From contig NC_080672.1 of the NCBI RefSeq assembly GCF_030247195.1, positions 310,504,627 through 310,568,626 of the forward strand: a DNA stretch of 64,000 nucleotides, written 5' to 3'. This stretch comes from Topomyia yanbarensis. Lineage: Eukaryota > Arthropoda > Insecta > Diptera > Culicidae. Shown piece after piece: positions 12,320 through 24,707 of this stretch. The position numbers were made by a program, and so were the translations under genes. The notes below the pieces were generated by a model. It searched no databases and was not told where the DNA came from. It saw only the letters and a program-made list of their open reading frames with translations. The first letter of the stretch is position 1; every line of letters begins with the position of its first letter.

Positions 12320-12446
12320 ATTCATTTTATTTAGTTTATTCATTTTATTCATTTTATTCATTTTATTCATTTTATTCATTTTATTCATTTTATTCATTTT
12401 GTTCATTCCATTCATTTTTTTAATTTATTCATTTTATTTATTCTGT
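12320..12446. repeat. ATTCATTTT 9-nt minisatellite
   Basis: A tandem 9-nt array related to the ATTTTATTT array but with TTC in place of TTT. Pure in the middle (about 12,340-12,400) and degenerate at both ends. Open reading frames across it are artefacts of the 9-nt period. Confidence 0.92.
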
Positions 12447-13194
12447 TCAGGCATTCAATTTGTTAATTAGACTCAACTTAATTTACTCCATTAATTTTAT
12501 AATCTTTTTTAGTGCAGTGAAATCGTGTTTTTATCGTTCGATGACAAAATTGTGAGATTGACATTTTTTCCTATTAATATTCCGATAACTCATAACTCTT
12601 AACGATTATTTAGTATAAAATTCCCTTAACCCTTTGCGACGAGATTTTTTTTTCATTGTCAATTCTGTTATTTTTAGCTTTATATAGGTTTTCGGGATCG
12701 CTGATTCTGATTCTGACATCGAAAATGTACAATTCAAAATGGCGGATCCATAATGGCGACTATGCTTGGCAAAATTTCAAGTTTTTTATATTGGCCGAAA
12801 ACGTCTTACAAGGTAGTTTTCGGGGTCGCTGATTCTGATTTTGACGTCGAAAATGTAAAATTCAAAATGGCGGATTGAATATAGTGGCTTGTCTAAATTT
12901 CATGCTTTTTAATTTCAAGTTTTGAAGTAGAATACTTCTAGCGTTTCAATATAGGGGTCCAGTTTCAAAATTTTCTGCCGGTATTTTACCTGATTTTTTA
13001 AACGTGAATATCTGCCGTTGTACTGAATGGAAAAATAAGATTATTACGCTATCTGATTGGAAATATGTACAACAATTTTGTATCCAATTCGGTAGTATGT
13101 ACAATTACTAAAAATAGCGTAAATAATGGAATTTATGAAAGTAGTAATTATCTGATCCATGATTGGTCGGTAAAATTCGCTCAAAAAGCAAGCG

Positions 13195-13506
13195 TTGCTG
13201 GGACTGCCTCTTTTCCATCGAATGAACTGCGACGCGTATAAAGAGGGAACACAAGAAAAAATCGTTAGTTTGTGTTCTGAAGTTGTAAGCGTAGCAGCTG
13301 CTACGTTTCATGTCAGCTCACATTCTTTGATGGTAGGTAATAGATACCATGACTGCCGCCAGGCGCTGATAGCATTTCATTCTAATCATGAAATGACGTG
13401 CCATTTTCAAGCATACACGGAAGATACAATGATGACACACCACAGAAAAAGCAGAAAGCTCTTTTTCTCAGAGCTGAATAAATGGATTGGCGATAGGGTG
13501 GTTTAG
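13195..13506 (+). CDS. Unrecognised 103-codon ORF inside the piggyBac-like element
   Basis: I do not recognise this ORF. The reading is rich in His, Ser and Cys, has no signal peptide or membrane segment, and shows no transposase motif. Its position inside a non-autonomous element makes a captured fragment or chance ORF most likely. A hairpin-like pair (ATACATTCACCACGG and CCGTGGTGAATTTAT) lies just downstream at about 13,566-13,612. Confidence 0.15.
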   Translation: MLGLPLFHRMNCDAYKEGTQEKIVSLCSEVVSVAAATFHVSSHSLMVGNRYHDCRQALIAFHSNHEMTCHFQAYTEDTMMTHHRKSRKLFFSELNKWIGDRVV

Positions 13507-14339
13507 TGCGAGAACCGCGCTCTATTGTTCTTTAAATTATATGTGGCGTCAGGTGCGTGTACAGATACATTCACCACGGCGCGCGTTCCATAGTGCACCG
13601 TGGTGAATTTATCTGTGTGTTTTCTCTGGCAAGCCGTAGTGCGTACTGGTTGTTTCGTTGTGTAAAGGAGATGGTGTTGGCTTATTGGATGCTGATATTA
13701 TGATTTTTTGTTGATGATTTGATACGAGTTGCTTCGGAAAGTTTATTTACGAGTTTGTAGAGCATTTTTAGACTACCAGGGGAAACTTAAAATACTCGGT
13801 CCTCGGAACAAACGGAGAAAAAGTTTTACGTATCATCATGCTATAAACACATTTTGCATAAAACAGATTAATTGTATCCACATTAAGCCTGGCTTATTTT
13901 GCGTGCGGCTAAATGACGCAATGTGCATTTTACTTATTTTGTCTGCGAATATCGCGGCTACACAAGTGAAAAGCTCTATTATTGTGAAAACTCCACTTTA
14001 AGATATCTGCTTGGTTAGTGTTCGAGCATATTATTATTTATGAAAACATGGGGTAAAACGTGCCTCCTAAGGAAATATGATCATAGTTTAGCTATAGAAC
14101 ATTAATTGGGAGAATTCAATAAATATCATTCAACCAACATTTCCCCTTGTAATCGCAATCATAACGCTTTGAAAAATGTTCAAAATTTTAATAATTCACA
14201 ACAACAACGGGACAAAAAGCTCGTTGGACTAACACGCAATTTTGTTTTTTTTGTCGAGATTTCACAAAAGTGTAGCTTTAAATCGTCTTAGATTATGCAA
14301 TAATTAGGTTTTCAAAACAATTGTTCTTTTTTAGATTGG

Positions 14340-14764
14340 AAAGATGGGTGGGTAATGTCAACGACATTACCGAAATGAAGTAGCATACATTTTAAGTTGT
14401 TAATGCGAATGCTACATTTTTTGCTAATTTCTGAAAGGTTTTATTAAAATAAGTTGTTTCGGTATTTCTAATGAAAAATAGCGAAATAACGGTACAAGTA
14501 TATACGATTCTCTACTGTTGCCAAATGAATTGTCTCACTCTCATTAAATGCTATTTTCAGGGTTACCATATGAGAATAAATATGTTGGAATATTTTAGGT
14601 TTCGATGTACGTGTACCGATATTTTGGTATTTCCATTAGAAATACCGAAATAGCTGGATTTAATATAACCTATCAGAATAAGAAAATTGTAGCATTCGCA
14701 TTAACAGCCTAAAGTGTATTCTACTTCACTCCGGTTATGTCTCTGACATTACCCACCCATCTTT
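14340..14764. mobile_element. 425-bp MITE with about 80-bp inverted arms and 9-bp target duplication
   Basis: Begins AAAGATGGGTGGGTAATGTC and ends with its complement. The arms pair with mismatches over about 80 bp, through GTTAATGCGAATGCTACA. TTAGATTGG at 14,331-14,339 and TTATATTGG at 14,765-14,773 are a likely 9-bp target duplication with one change. The right copy matches the host element's own TTATATTGGCC block. Long arms and 9 bp fit Mutator-like elements, which is inference. Confidence 0.85.
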
Positions 14765-15604
14765 TTATATTGGCCTAAAACGTCTTACAAGGGGGTTTTC
14801 GGGTTCGCTGATTCTTATTCTGACGTCGCAAATATATAATTTAAGATGGCGGATCCAGTATGGCGACTGTGTGGCCCAAAAAACCTCCGCGAATCGAATT
14901 TAATTTTATTAAATTTTCCAATTCCGCAAAAATTGGTTGCCATTTTGTAGGCGGCATTTTTAATTTTCGAAATCTGACATCAGAATTGTAATCAGCGACC
15001 CTAAAAACTCTCGTAAATCGAGTTTTATGCTCATTGTAACAAAATTCGCAAATTTCGTAAAAAATGGCAGCCCGTTTGATTTTCAAATTTTGTTATCAGA
15101 ATCGTAATCAGCGACCTCAAAAACCACATAAACTATTTTTATGCTAGTTGATAAGTTATCTCTGTCTCTCAATCTTTTTTAGACCAACATAATAATAAAC
15201 TCCATTTTTGCATATTTTGAAAAAAAATCGAAAAAACTGACCTACGAAAAATTCTGCAAGAAATCTATTATTTAGTTCAATGTTTGTGATACTTGCACAA
15301 AAAATTTTAGACCTCTTGTACTTTTGATTCGGACACAGCAAAATTTATTGTAAAAAACGAGATTTTTGAGTTCTAATTGCACAGCAAAAAAATCATCATG
15401 TAACTTTACGTCTTGCCTGATGCACATAAAAAGAGCGTCCCAAATTACATAAATTTACATTTTATTACATGTAACAATGTGAAATGTTCGGCTTTTTCTA
15501 GGTCATTCAGTCTGAGTTTTACATCAAAAGAGTCACAATATTCAATTTTACATATCACAACATGTAAAATCCTATTATCGGACAGAAAAATACGGCGCTG
15601 CGTT

Positions 15605-15701
15605 CCCAAGTAACATTTGAAGTTTTATAGCACACTACAAGTGTAATCTAAGTTTTAAGAGAGACTTCAAGCGTACCATAAAACCTGAATTGTTACTTGG
15701 G
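15605..15701. mobile_element. 97-bp MITE, family M1, copy 2 (best preserved)
   Basis: CCCAAGTAACA at the left and TGTTACTTGGG at the right are perfect 11-bp inverted ends. GTTTTATAG and CCATAAAAC lie inside. It is the same length as copy 1 and sits near the right end of the piggyBac-like element. Confidence 0.88.
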
Positions 15702-15920
15702 TTGTTTACGTCAAATGTAATTTTCATTTTTTCTAAGAATGTGTTTATAACTAATAAGTAATTAACAAATTTACATAATTTTTTGTGCTAGTTGTACTTT
15801 TTACATCCCTAAGAGTTGATTAAAAGCAAGAATTCGTGTTTAGACGCTAACTAGAAATCCAATAAAAACTTAGGAGAAGTAGGTGGGACGTTGAAGTCCC
15901 ACTGCCTCGCAAAGGGTTAA

Positions 15921-18460
15921 GAGGGTGTTATAGGCTAAAATTGTTATAATTTTTCGCATATTTTGCAAAATATGCAAAAGTATGATCAAGAAAGGATTCA
16001 CTAGAATTTGACTTTCTTCGTCTGCTAGAGCCCATCAAACCGATTTTCATATGAGGCTGACAAAGTCGGGGGTAGACAAAGTATTGTAGTATTGTCTTAT
16101 GTTTCGTTTACAGAGCTGAACTAATTTGATTTACTTAAATTAACAATTTGATTCATAAAATGGGTAGAATGTTCTTTGAATTTGAAGTTTCCCAATTTTA
16201 TGAACATTATTTATTGACTCGTTGACTCATGATTTTATTCGTTGATTTGGGAACTCCATTCAGAGTCCGACTATTCGACGAGAATTCACTCATGGCTTAT
16301 TACATCTTGATCATTATTTGGTTTTCGTAATTGGGAATTAACTCACAAAACACATGTCGGACACTGTTACCGTTTTCTTCCCTGAAGATGAAAGCGTAGA
16401 CCTTCGAAACGTTGGTGTTAGACGAAATATAGTTATTGTTGTATGAAATTCGCAACAGAAACGTCATCTTTTCATACTAAAAACAAAGTAGTCGTCCTTC
16501 CTACCATCGTGGATGTTTCTTCGTCTGGTAACTTGGTATATTCATCATGAATTTTTCCAATCCTCGAGAACTAATTCATGATTTTTAACGCTTTCATGCC
16601 CAACTTTTTTCTAGTTTATGTACAATTTTGAAACTATTTTTCCTTGAAAACGGTGGGGTCACGAAACACGGGAAGCCTTATTCATAAACATAGGTGCTTC
16701 CCTCGCAGTGCTAGAAGCTGTTCAATTTTCCAAATTCAACCTTCCAATGCTCAATACAATTCTCCTATAATATTTACAATAGTCCACTTATGTGCAAAAC
16801 GTAGCCAAAGACAGTCTAAATTGACAAGTTTTATCCGTTTTCAATAATATTGCTACATAACGAAGATATATGAAAAATTCATTTTCCGTCGTCAACGTAA
16901 ACTGTCCCTGGTAGCACTGCTCCATCAGAATCCAATCTGACTAATTGCAATAACTTCAGTTCTAAAGCTGATCCTTGTAACTGTTAATACTCAAATTAAA
17001 GGCAATAGTCACATTTATTTGCCTTACTTGTTTTTGTGAGCAAATCTTGCATCAATCAAAAGTTATAGCTGTTTAGAAACGTTGTTGTCCACAAACAACA
17101 TGGGCATGAATGGGTTAATAAAATTAGTCACGATCCCATATCTGTGCTTGTGCTTGTGAAAAATACTATTCGAATATACGTAAAAGGATTCATGATTTCT
17201 AGCGGATTAGTCACGACTCACCATTCGTGCTCATAGATTAGTTCACAAAACCATCAAATATTATATGTCTTTATGAACTGCTTTATGGTTCTTAGTATAC
17301 TCACCAATCGTACTAGTGAAATAGTTCACACGATTTTGAAACATTATTCGTGTATTCGTGAATTGGTTCACGAATCTTAGAACATGATCCGCAACCTATC
17401 TTGCTTGCTTGTGATATTTAACAAATATCCATAACAACATAATAGTTGATATAAACTGAAACCTCCATTTGCGAACTTACGTAATATTCAATATTCGTAA
17501 CTTTTTTTACGAACTACATTCAAAATAACGAACTTAGTGCTCGAACCAAGTTCGTGAAGATTTTTGAGTACTTTTAGTATTGTTTGAAGTTGTGTAGGTT
17601 GGCAAACAGGGGGAGATAACATAGCTCTCACAAGTCACCTATCTCACGCAGGAAGTTTATTGATGACATTTAGTCCTTTGACCGGTGACGACTGGGTGCC
17701 ATCAGCCTTCTGTCGATATTAGCGGAATGAGATCTAGTCGTGAAAGCAGTACTGTAAAATGAATAGTTTATCGGAGATCTGAAAATTCGCCTCGTACGTA
17801 TTCATTTATGAATCTAGTTTCCAGTTCAGTTATTGCTAACAAGACCCTGCATCAGGTCAGCGACACCTCGTAGTCGTTAGTATCGCTCATATAGGCGTTT
17901 TTTACAAACAATTCAATGAGAAGAATAGAATGTTTTTCTTGATTTATTAGATTTCGTGCTATCGTAACTATTTGTCTCTGTTACATGTTATCACTCGGTG
18001 GTTTTCAACCCAATAAAAATATCGTAGAAAAGAAATATTTTTGAATACTGTTGCAACAAATAGCGACCCGGTAAATTATGCAGAGAAGATTAACTTTTCT
18101 AGGTAATACTCCCACGGCTGGCTGTTTGTAGTTGGCTTTGTTTAGAAAACAGGATTCTCTCGATAGGCAACTACCCAGAGTTCAAAAACTAAACTGACCG
18201 TGCACTCGAAATCTAACTAAACAACTACATAGTAAACTATGTCTTGCAGGTCGCATCGCTTGCTTGGACCTTATACCCATATCAAATCACCAACTCCGCG
18301 ACATCTATGGAAGAATCTAATGATTCGTCGTCCTTCCGTTATGTAGGTGAAGCATCAACACTTCTGGTCTATCTTATCCTTCATCCTTGACCTGAACGGC
18401 GGAGAGGGAGGGGCAGCCGGCAATGATAGCTATCATGCTGTTAAGGTTTTAATATGGGTC
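15921..18460. other. Non-coding stretch with degenerate TTCACGAAT-like repeats
   Basis: No gene recognised; the longest ORFs are 62-67 codons. From about 16,200 to 17,560 short motifs such as ATTCATGATT, TAGTTCACAAAA and TCGTGAATTGGTTCACGAAT recur loosely, which suggests an old, unclassified repeat. The part from 17,590 to 18,460 is more complex and may be host DNA. Confidence 0.45.
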
Positions 18461-18984
18461 GGATTGGTCAGGGCCGGCGGAACACTTTTTTCCCGAGTGG
18501 GTAGTAAGATTCGGAGTGATTTCTCCCCGTACTGACGAAAGTTCAGCTATGGAGTGTGTAAGTGAAAATTAAAATTCCCTGATAATATCTGGTGGCTATT
18601 TGGAAACACCCTTTGTTAACAGGGCTGTATGTCTGACGGCTCAGCGAAAATGTGTTTGTTGAATACAAATACTGCAAATGTTCCACAGTAAAGTAGTAGT
18701 AAGTTACTCCATTCTTTAAATTTAGTTGCATTAATTTTCCGTTCCCTGCTATAAAACCTTCCTTTCGCAGGTACTGAAGCCCGCATGATAGTGTTGACTA
18801 ATGGGAAGGTACTGGAGGTTGTTTTGAATATTTCTCCGATGGCAAAAATAATGCCGATAAGTTTCATTTTCGATGCTAATTATATCTAATACAACGGGCC
18901 CCTGGATGGTCTACTTCCGGACCAAAGACAAGCCATTTAACATCATCGATATATCGCGTGATCTAACTAAAAAACACTCGACCG

Positions 18985-20093
18985 TGTACGAAAAAGTATG
19001 TTGTCTACGTACCCGCCCGGGAAGTAGAGATTGATGGTGTAGTCTCCGAGAAGGGCCTTAATTGCGAAATAAGGAGTGCTCGTTCCAGAACCCTGTACTT
19101 CAGTCAGTGAAAATTCTGGTATGCAAGCAATTGCGTTCAGCAAAAATCGAGGAGTAAAAGAAAACTTATTTTCCATCAGCTTCATTTCAAGCCTTTCGCC
19201 GGATTTGTTCTTCTAAAATTTGTTCTTTTGAGCGGGGCTCGTCTATTTGTTCGCCTTTTTGTACTGCGAGGCATGGACTGCCATCGTTGAAAACAACGAG
19301 CCCATTGTAGAAATAAAGCATGGTATGGAAAATGTCGCTTGTTAAATCCGAATCATAGACAAAGATTTATTGATATTGTTTCCATATACATTGCACCTTA
19401 GCTGGTTCTAGAAGACTTCAACTCCCACGCTATGCCATGGGGTTATCTTCATTCTGATAACCGATCTATCTTACTGGGTGATATTCGCGACAATTTCAAT
19501 ATGACCATCTTGAATACAGTGGAAATGAAACGAATGCCTACCAGCGCGGCCAAGCACGTTAGATTTATCGTAGTACTCTACCTCATTAGTGTGCTCATTG
19601 ATCGAAAGAGCAACGCGTCCACTATATCCGAAACAATCGAATCAAAATAAGAAGTTCCTCTGGTGTAAGTGTTCAACGTTTTGACTGGCTGGTTTCTTTA
19701 CACTGACATTAAAGGTCAGACGAAACGAATATTCGGCGTTAACAACCGTGGACGGTTTTCCACTCCGTTATTGTCAGAGAGTGCTCAGAATTGTATGCGA
19801 AATGGTCCTATGAGGACTTTTTGAGCGTCGGATCGCCCAAATTTTTTCGAATGCTCGCGACGTTAGAAACGCAAATAAAAAACTTGATTAAAACTGAAAA
19901 ACGTGGTTATTGGCACCGGTTCGTCAACGGATTAACGCGAGAAACAATATTTCGTCTGGCAACTGGGCCCTACGCTGTGTACTCGATTCGGCCTTTGATC
20001 GGAATACATGGAACTAAGAAGCTTTTATCGGCAACAACAGCATTCCACGTAGATTCACATTCAAATGATAGACGTTTCGCGATCAAAATATAA
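18985..20093 (+). pseudogene. I-type retrotransposon ORF1/ORF2 remnant (gag end, endonuclease, linker)
   Basis: VEIDGVVSEKGLNCEI near 19,027-19,075 resembles the gag-like peptide near 5620. At about 19,370-19,660 a frame containing LEDFNSHAMPWG and LLGDIRDNFNMTILNT matches the mid-part of an AP-type endonuclease (GDFNxH block, then NNRGxxL-like and DNFNxTILNTG). At 19,791-20,093 a 100-codon ORF includes EKRGYWHRFVNGLTRETIF, similar to the segment between endonuclease and reverse transcriptase in these elements. Frames shift between blocks and the RT is missing. Confidence 0.6.
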
Positions 20094-20692
20094 TAATGTA
20101 AATAAACGTAACATATGTTCACACATACACAAATTTATCTGACAGCAAAGATACTCGCGCTAAGCATTCTCCCCAGAAAACTTATGGTTTTATACGACCA
20201 TGTCCACATCGTTACAGTAGGCGCTTCGATCGATGGAGCATGGAAAGCACTCCTTATTTTCCTGGATAAAATCTGGGTGCTCCTAGATTCTTTATGATAA
20301 AATCGTGATTAGTTTGAGTTCTTTCGCATTGTTCTATTCCGGGTAATGAGAAAAGTGCCACTTAAATTAGAATGGTAATGAGAAGGCGGACACTTAGGCA
20401 TTGGAAGGAAATATTTGTGAAAGGTCGCACAGCATTAACAAATTTTTTAGTATTTCTTGTCAGAGGACGCTCGAAAATTGGCAAATTTCGTGGGAAAACG
20501 GAAGTTTAGGAATCCCAAAGGCATCAACCAACCTTGGATAAAAAGGAAGGATGAAGGTCGTGACTTCCTTCGGGTGGCAATCATTATACTTTGAATGCGC
20601 ATATCCAGCGTATTGTAGAGTGTTATCTGCGCTTGCGATGAAAGCTATCGCGACATTAAACATGTTGTCGAGTCGTGCGCCTAGTGTTCTAC

Positions 20693-20970
20693 ACGCCAAA
20701 AAAATCTGAATTTTTCCGTTGAGGTAATTCCAAACTTGTCAGAATTTAACAAACCGTAATGACGAAATGACGAAATATAACCGTGTTTTGTTTAATTTTA
20801 CATGAAAGGTGTAATTTCTAGGCGCAGTGCCATAAAATTACACTCCTCCACATTTTAAACAAACTTCCTATGTGGAGTAAAATTACGTGACTCTCAAAAT
20901 TTAACATGTAAAATTAAAATCAAACGTAACTTAGCTTTACTTTTGATGCTCGTATATGTCATGGTCAGGA
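20693..20970 (+). repeat. Interspersed repeat P, copy 1 (inverted partner at 24,708-24,977)
   Basis: Runs from ACGCCAAAAAAATCTGAATT to GATGCTCGTATATGTCA. Internal blocks are AAACCGTAAT, GTTTAATTTTACATGAAA, CATAAAATTACAC and GTAAAATTAAAATCAAA. The same order is found on the minus strand at 24,708-24,977. Non-coding, class unknown. Confidence 0.75.
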
Positions 20971-21800
20971 GACGTAAATTCACACGATGTTTTTATGTGT
21001 GTAGCGCCAGATCTCCGGTAAACGAATCCCTTCGACCTGGTTCTAGTCCGAGATGTGCTGGTTACCCTCCAAATTTATTTATATCTTCTCTTTTGGTTGA
21101 CTTGCTAAACAGCTACCTGCAAATGTGATCCCAACAGTTCCCAGCGGATCCAAGGAGGCGAGTCGGCGATCCGGTTCATGATGTCCTGATAATGATGTTC
21201 AGTTTGCTACAAAGCTACAAGTTTTTTTTCTTTTTATCCCTGTTATTTTTGCCCGCCCTTTCCTCGCTTTCTCTGCTACTGATGTTGGAATCAACAATCT
21301 TTTGCTTTCCTTATAAAAAGTCTACTGGTTGTCTAGTTATTGTTTTTCCTTGTTCCAATTTTTAATCAAATGATTGTTAATGTTAAAACATTACAAATTA
21401 TATATATTGTCCTTAAAAATATTTCTAACTGCATTCCATAGTCTGAATAAAATTGCATTAATATTATTTGTCTATCGATCTAAAATCCTTGTATTACGGT
21501 GTAAATGTGTCAAAATGTATTCTTATGAGTATAAATATAAAAAAATAATTCCAAAAAAAATTATTATCCCTTATTCTCAAAACAATTGAAAAGCAAAGAA
21601 ATTTGTATCTGAATAAAAATATGCAATTGTTTTACATTGAGGATTTCCAACGCAAGAATTTTGTGCGCAAGACACATACGTGGTTAATCTTAGGTTTTGG
21701 TTTGTTCCATACTTTCGAGTGGGTAATTCCCCCCTCGGTAATTTTCGAGTGGGTAGTACTACCTATACTACCCACGCATTCCGCCGGCTCTGGGATTGGT

Positions 21801-23330
21801 ATGAATTCCTACTTACCATTTCATAAACAAATCGTATTAGATAATCAGCAGGCAAACATGATGAAGTCAGTGTACAATCCGCTGAAATCAAAATCACAAC
21901 GCAACAGTACCGTATGAAGTTGTATACAATTTAACATGCTCGTAGCTAACTATTACAAATAAAAGTTGGATTTTTTTAGGAATAGGCTTGGCGAGAACAT
22001 GACGAAAATCGATGTGGGAAGTAATTTTGAAATCCAAGATGGCAACTTCCGGTTTAGATAAATTCTTTATAACCCCAACAAAATGGGTGATGATATAATT
22101 ATAGAAAAATTTGCTCAACCGGAAGTCGCTATTTCGGCCTTCGGAGCAGCGTCAGTCATCGATTTCCATCATCTACTTGTTAAGCACGTTCCAAAAATAT
22201 CCATATGATTATGTTATAATAATGAAATTTTGTGAATTGCTTTGACGACGCAAATTGTAATAGGAATGTGAAATGAACTTTTTTTATGAACTCAATCCTA
22301 AATAATGGACAGTTTTTGTACGAACAAATTCAATTTACGAGCCCCGGCTTGGTTTGTAAAAGGAGGTTCTACAGTAATTTAGTTCCACCTGCAGTAGATA
22401 TAAGATAACAAACATCTAGTCTCAAAACAAACAAAAAGCGCAAATAAACAGATTTAAAAAACAATCGTCTCAAGTACAAGGATTTCCAATTTAAAATAAC
22501 AGGAATCAAACATTTCATTGTTTTCCTAAATGCTTTCAAATTGCATGAACCGTATAGATCTGATGTCAAAGCAAAAATCAAGATTTGAATACATATTATT
22601 TTTAAGTGTATTTGTAAAGATTGAAAAATATATTTTGAGTACATTCTTTTCTTGAAAAAAATCTTTGTTTGGACTTTGAAAATTTATTGACCATCGAATT
22701 TTCGATTTTTTTTGGAAAACTGGTCTGGGGGATATAATACATTCAAACATAACCAAGAGTTTAGGGTTTGTGCAGCAACTATCTTTTTGTGTAAAATGTG
22801 GATACATGATTTTTTAATCTCACGTTTTTGCTTTGGCGTCAGATCTCGACGATTCATACATTCTGAAATCATTTGGCGTTACGATGAAGTTTTTCTTTCC
22901 GGATGTCTGTTCAAAAATCCCTGTGATAATTTTTTGAGCTAGATGTTAATGTTTCATACTTTTTAGACGTATTTCGACCAAATTTTCTGTTCCATGTTAG
23001 GAATTCTCTCGGATGAACTCTAAAGGTGTTATCTAGATAATGAAGATTATCTCGAAAGTACATTTATTGCTTTGTAAATTGTTTAAAAAATATTTTTATA
23101 AAGCTTTTAGAAATTTATAAATTTTGCCCAATTTTTGACTTTTCGGTGAATTTATGGAGATGTGATTGAATTTAATTGGTTCATAGTGTAATTCGGAGAA
23201 ATTGTATGTAATCAAAACATTGTACTGCCCCAGCTTCCACGTTTCCCACAAATCCAATTAATTAATGCAAAGCTGTTACACTGAAAAATACACGATGAAA
23301 ACTGTTGAGAGAGAATTTTCACATTCATAC
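21801..23330. other. Non-coding stretch, nothing classified
   Basis: AT-rich with ORFs up to 93 codons, none recognisable. The part near 21,960-22,150 (AAGATGGCAACTTCCGGTTT and the related AACCGGAAGTCGC in opposite orientation) looks like an old inverted-repeat element but could not be bounded. Confidence 0.4.
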
Positions 23331-23339
23331 TAATCAAAA

Positions 23340-24400
23340 TCTATTGCTCGCAGAAAACATATTCGCTATGTGATGCTCCCAATTGACGCTCAGCGTGAAG
23401 CTCACTCGCCTCCGAGCATCGGACTGTTCGGAAAATCTTGCCTTGAGCTTGAGCTAAACAAAAAACAACTGTGTGGTGGCTCTGATCCAAGTTCGCGTAA
23501 TGCTTGAAATGAGCCAACACCAGCAGAAGCGTGAAAGAGACTAAAGGAGAAACAAAAAACTTAAACCGAAACGAGAACGCGCAGAAATGTACAGCAACAA
23601 AACCCACGAAGCAAACAAGTTCGATTGCGCGGTCATTGGCCTAACATACATTCTCCCGGGTGGGCTTTCGTGCTGAAGCAGTCCCCGGCACGAACACATG
23701 GAAGCGGAAAAAGCCCGCAACATCCAGGGAGGAAGTGGGTGGTTTGCTGAAAATCGTTCGCCCACAGACAAGAGAGAAGGAAGTCTGCTGAGCCACAATC
23801 AGAAGAGCGGTTACAAAACTCACACAACCGCATTCCATGATTCGCAGATCACGGGAACTCGCCTTGCGCCCGACAGGTATTACGTGAGTGTGCGATCATC
23901 GTCGAGTGATCGTCGGGGAAGCTTTTTTTTGCCAAAAACCAGTTTTTGCAGCTCCAGCGACCAGACCTAGCTGGATGATGGCACGATTACAAAAGAACTC
24001 ACCGTCCATCGAGCGCGATCGGGTTGGCTCTCAAAGCGTGATGCGCAGGGGTTTGTCGTGTTTCGTAACAATACTACCTTATCGCTGCGGTGTGAAGTTG
24101 GAGAGCCAGAGAGCGAGCACCAGCAAAACGAACGAGAGACCTTCGCGATTGGCCGCGAACTTGAAAAACTGTTCCATTGCCATGGTGGCAGACCAGTTGA
24201 ATGGTTGGTTGTATAATACATGAGGAATGTAGGTAGATAGGTACAGCGCAATGGTTGCGAACCCAATTTTTTGGTTTGCTTTGAAGCTGGTTGCGAATGA
24301 GGTGATGGGTGGATTGGCGACGCTTCGAAAGTTTGACGATCGTGGATTGTTGTGTGAGGCAAGAGCTTACCGGAGCGTTTCAAAAACTTGCACAGAGATC
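23340..24400. other. Less AT-rich block without TE signatures; possible host DNA
   Basis: More complex and GC-richer than its neighbours, with several overlapping ORFs on both strands (up to 138 codons, minus, 23,967-24,383). None resembles a known protein. Overlapping open frames on both strands are common in GC-richer DNA and are not evidence of a gene. The block could be a promoter, an untranslated exon or a conserved non-coding region of a gene outside the window. Confidence 0.35.
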
Positions 24401-24707
24401 ATTAGGGGGGTTCGAAATTGAAAAATACTTTTTTGTCGTAGGTCTAAAGTTTTCAGCGCAAGTTACAAATGCTGCTTTCGAAGCTCCATGATCACCTAAG
24501 ATTCAACAATTAATTCGCCGATTCGTATCTTTATTTATAATATTTTTCGTCAGCATCGATAAGTTTTATTTGCAAGTTTTTTGTAAGGAGTTCCTAAAAA
24601 TCACACAAAAGGATACCGGTTATACGATTTCTAAGGTTTAGTTCAAATACTTATGACCTCATAATTAAAAGTTTTGGTGGAACTTTTACGTAAATTTACA
24701 TCTTCTA

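Larger units (their letters stand above)
12630..15916. mobile_element. piggyBac-like element with TTAA target sites and CCCTTTGCGA ends, non-autonomous
   Basis: TTAA at 12,626-12,629 and at 15,917-15,920 directly flank inverted ends: CCCTTTGCGA on the left and TCGCAAAGGG on the right. TTAA target sites and CCC-starting ends are typical of piggyBac. The 3.3-kb interior has repeated blocks with AAATGGCGGAT and TTGGCC.AAAACGTCTTACAAGG (12,780-12,830, 14,768-14,800). No piggyBac transposase was recognised, and the one long ORF (13,195-13,506) is unknown. The element holds two later insertions, at 14,340-14,764 and 15,605-15,701. Confidence 0.8.
18469..21792. mobile_element. 3.3-kb hAT-like element, family H1, with 8-bp target duplication
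   Basis: GGATTGGT at 18,461-18,468 is repeated exactly at 21,793-21,800. The ends are CAGGGCCGGCGGAACAC on the left and, in complement, CAGAGCCGGCGGAATGC on the right. An 8-bp target duplication and CAG-starting ends are hallmarks of hAT elements. Subterminal GAGTGGGTAGT motifs occur at both ends. The 282-bp element at 60,766-61,047 has the same ends. No hAT transposase was recognised. The interior holds an I-type remnant (18,985-20,093) and an inverted-copy repeat (20,693-20,970). Confidence 0.85.

Noticed and set aside
11919..12470. Open frames made of LFI and YFI repeats that look like membrane proteins
   Set aside because: They come from the 9-nt ATTTTATTT and ATTCATTTT arrays, open in every frame because the unit is a multiple of three.
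23967..24383. 138-codon minus-strand ORF as a host gene
   Set aside because: Several open frames overlap on both strands in GC-richer DNA, the composition is unbiased and no domain is seen, so it is kept only as a possible host block.
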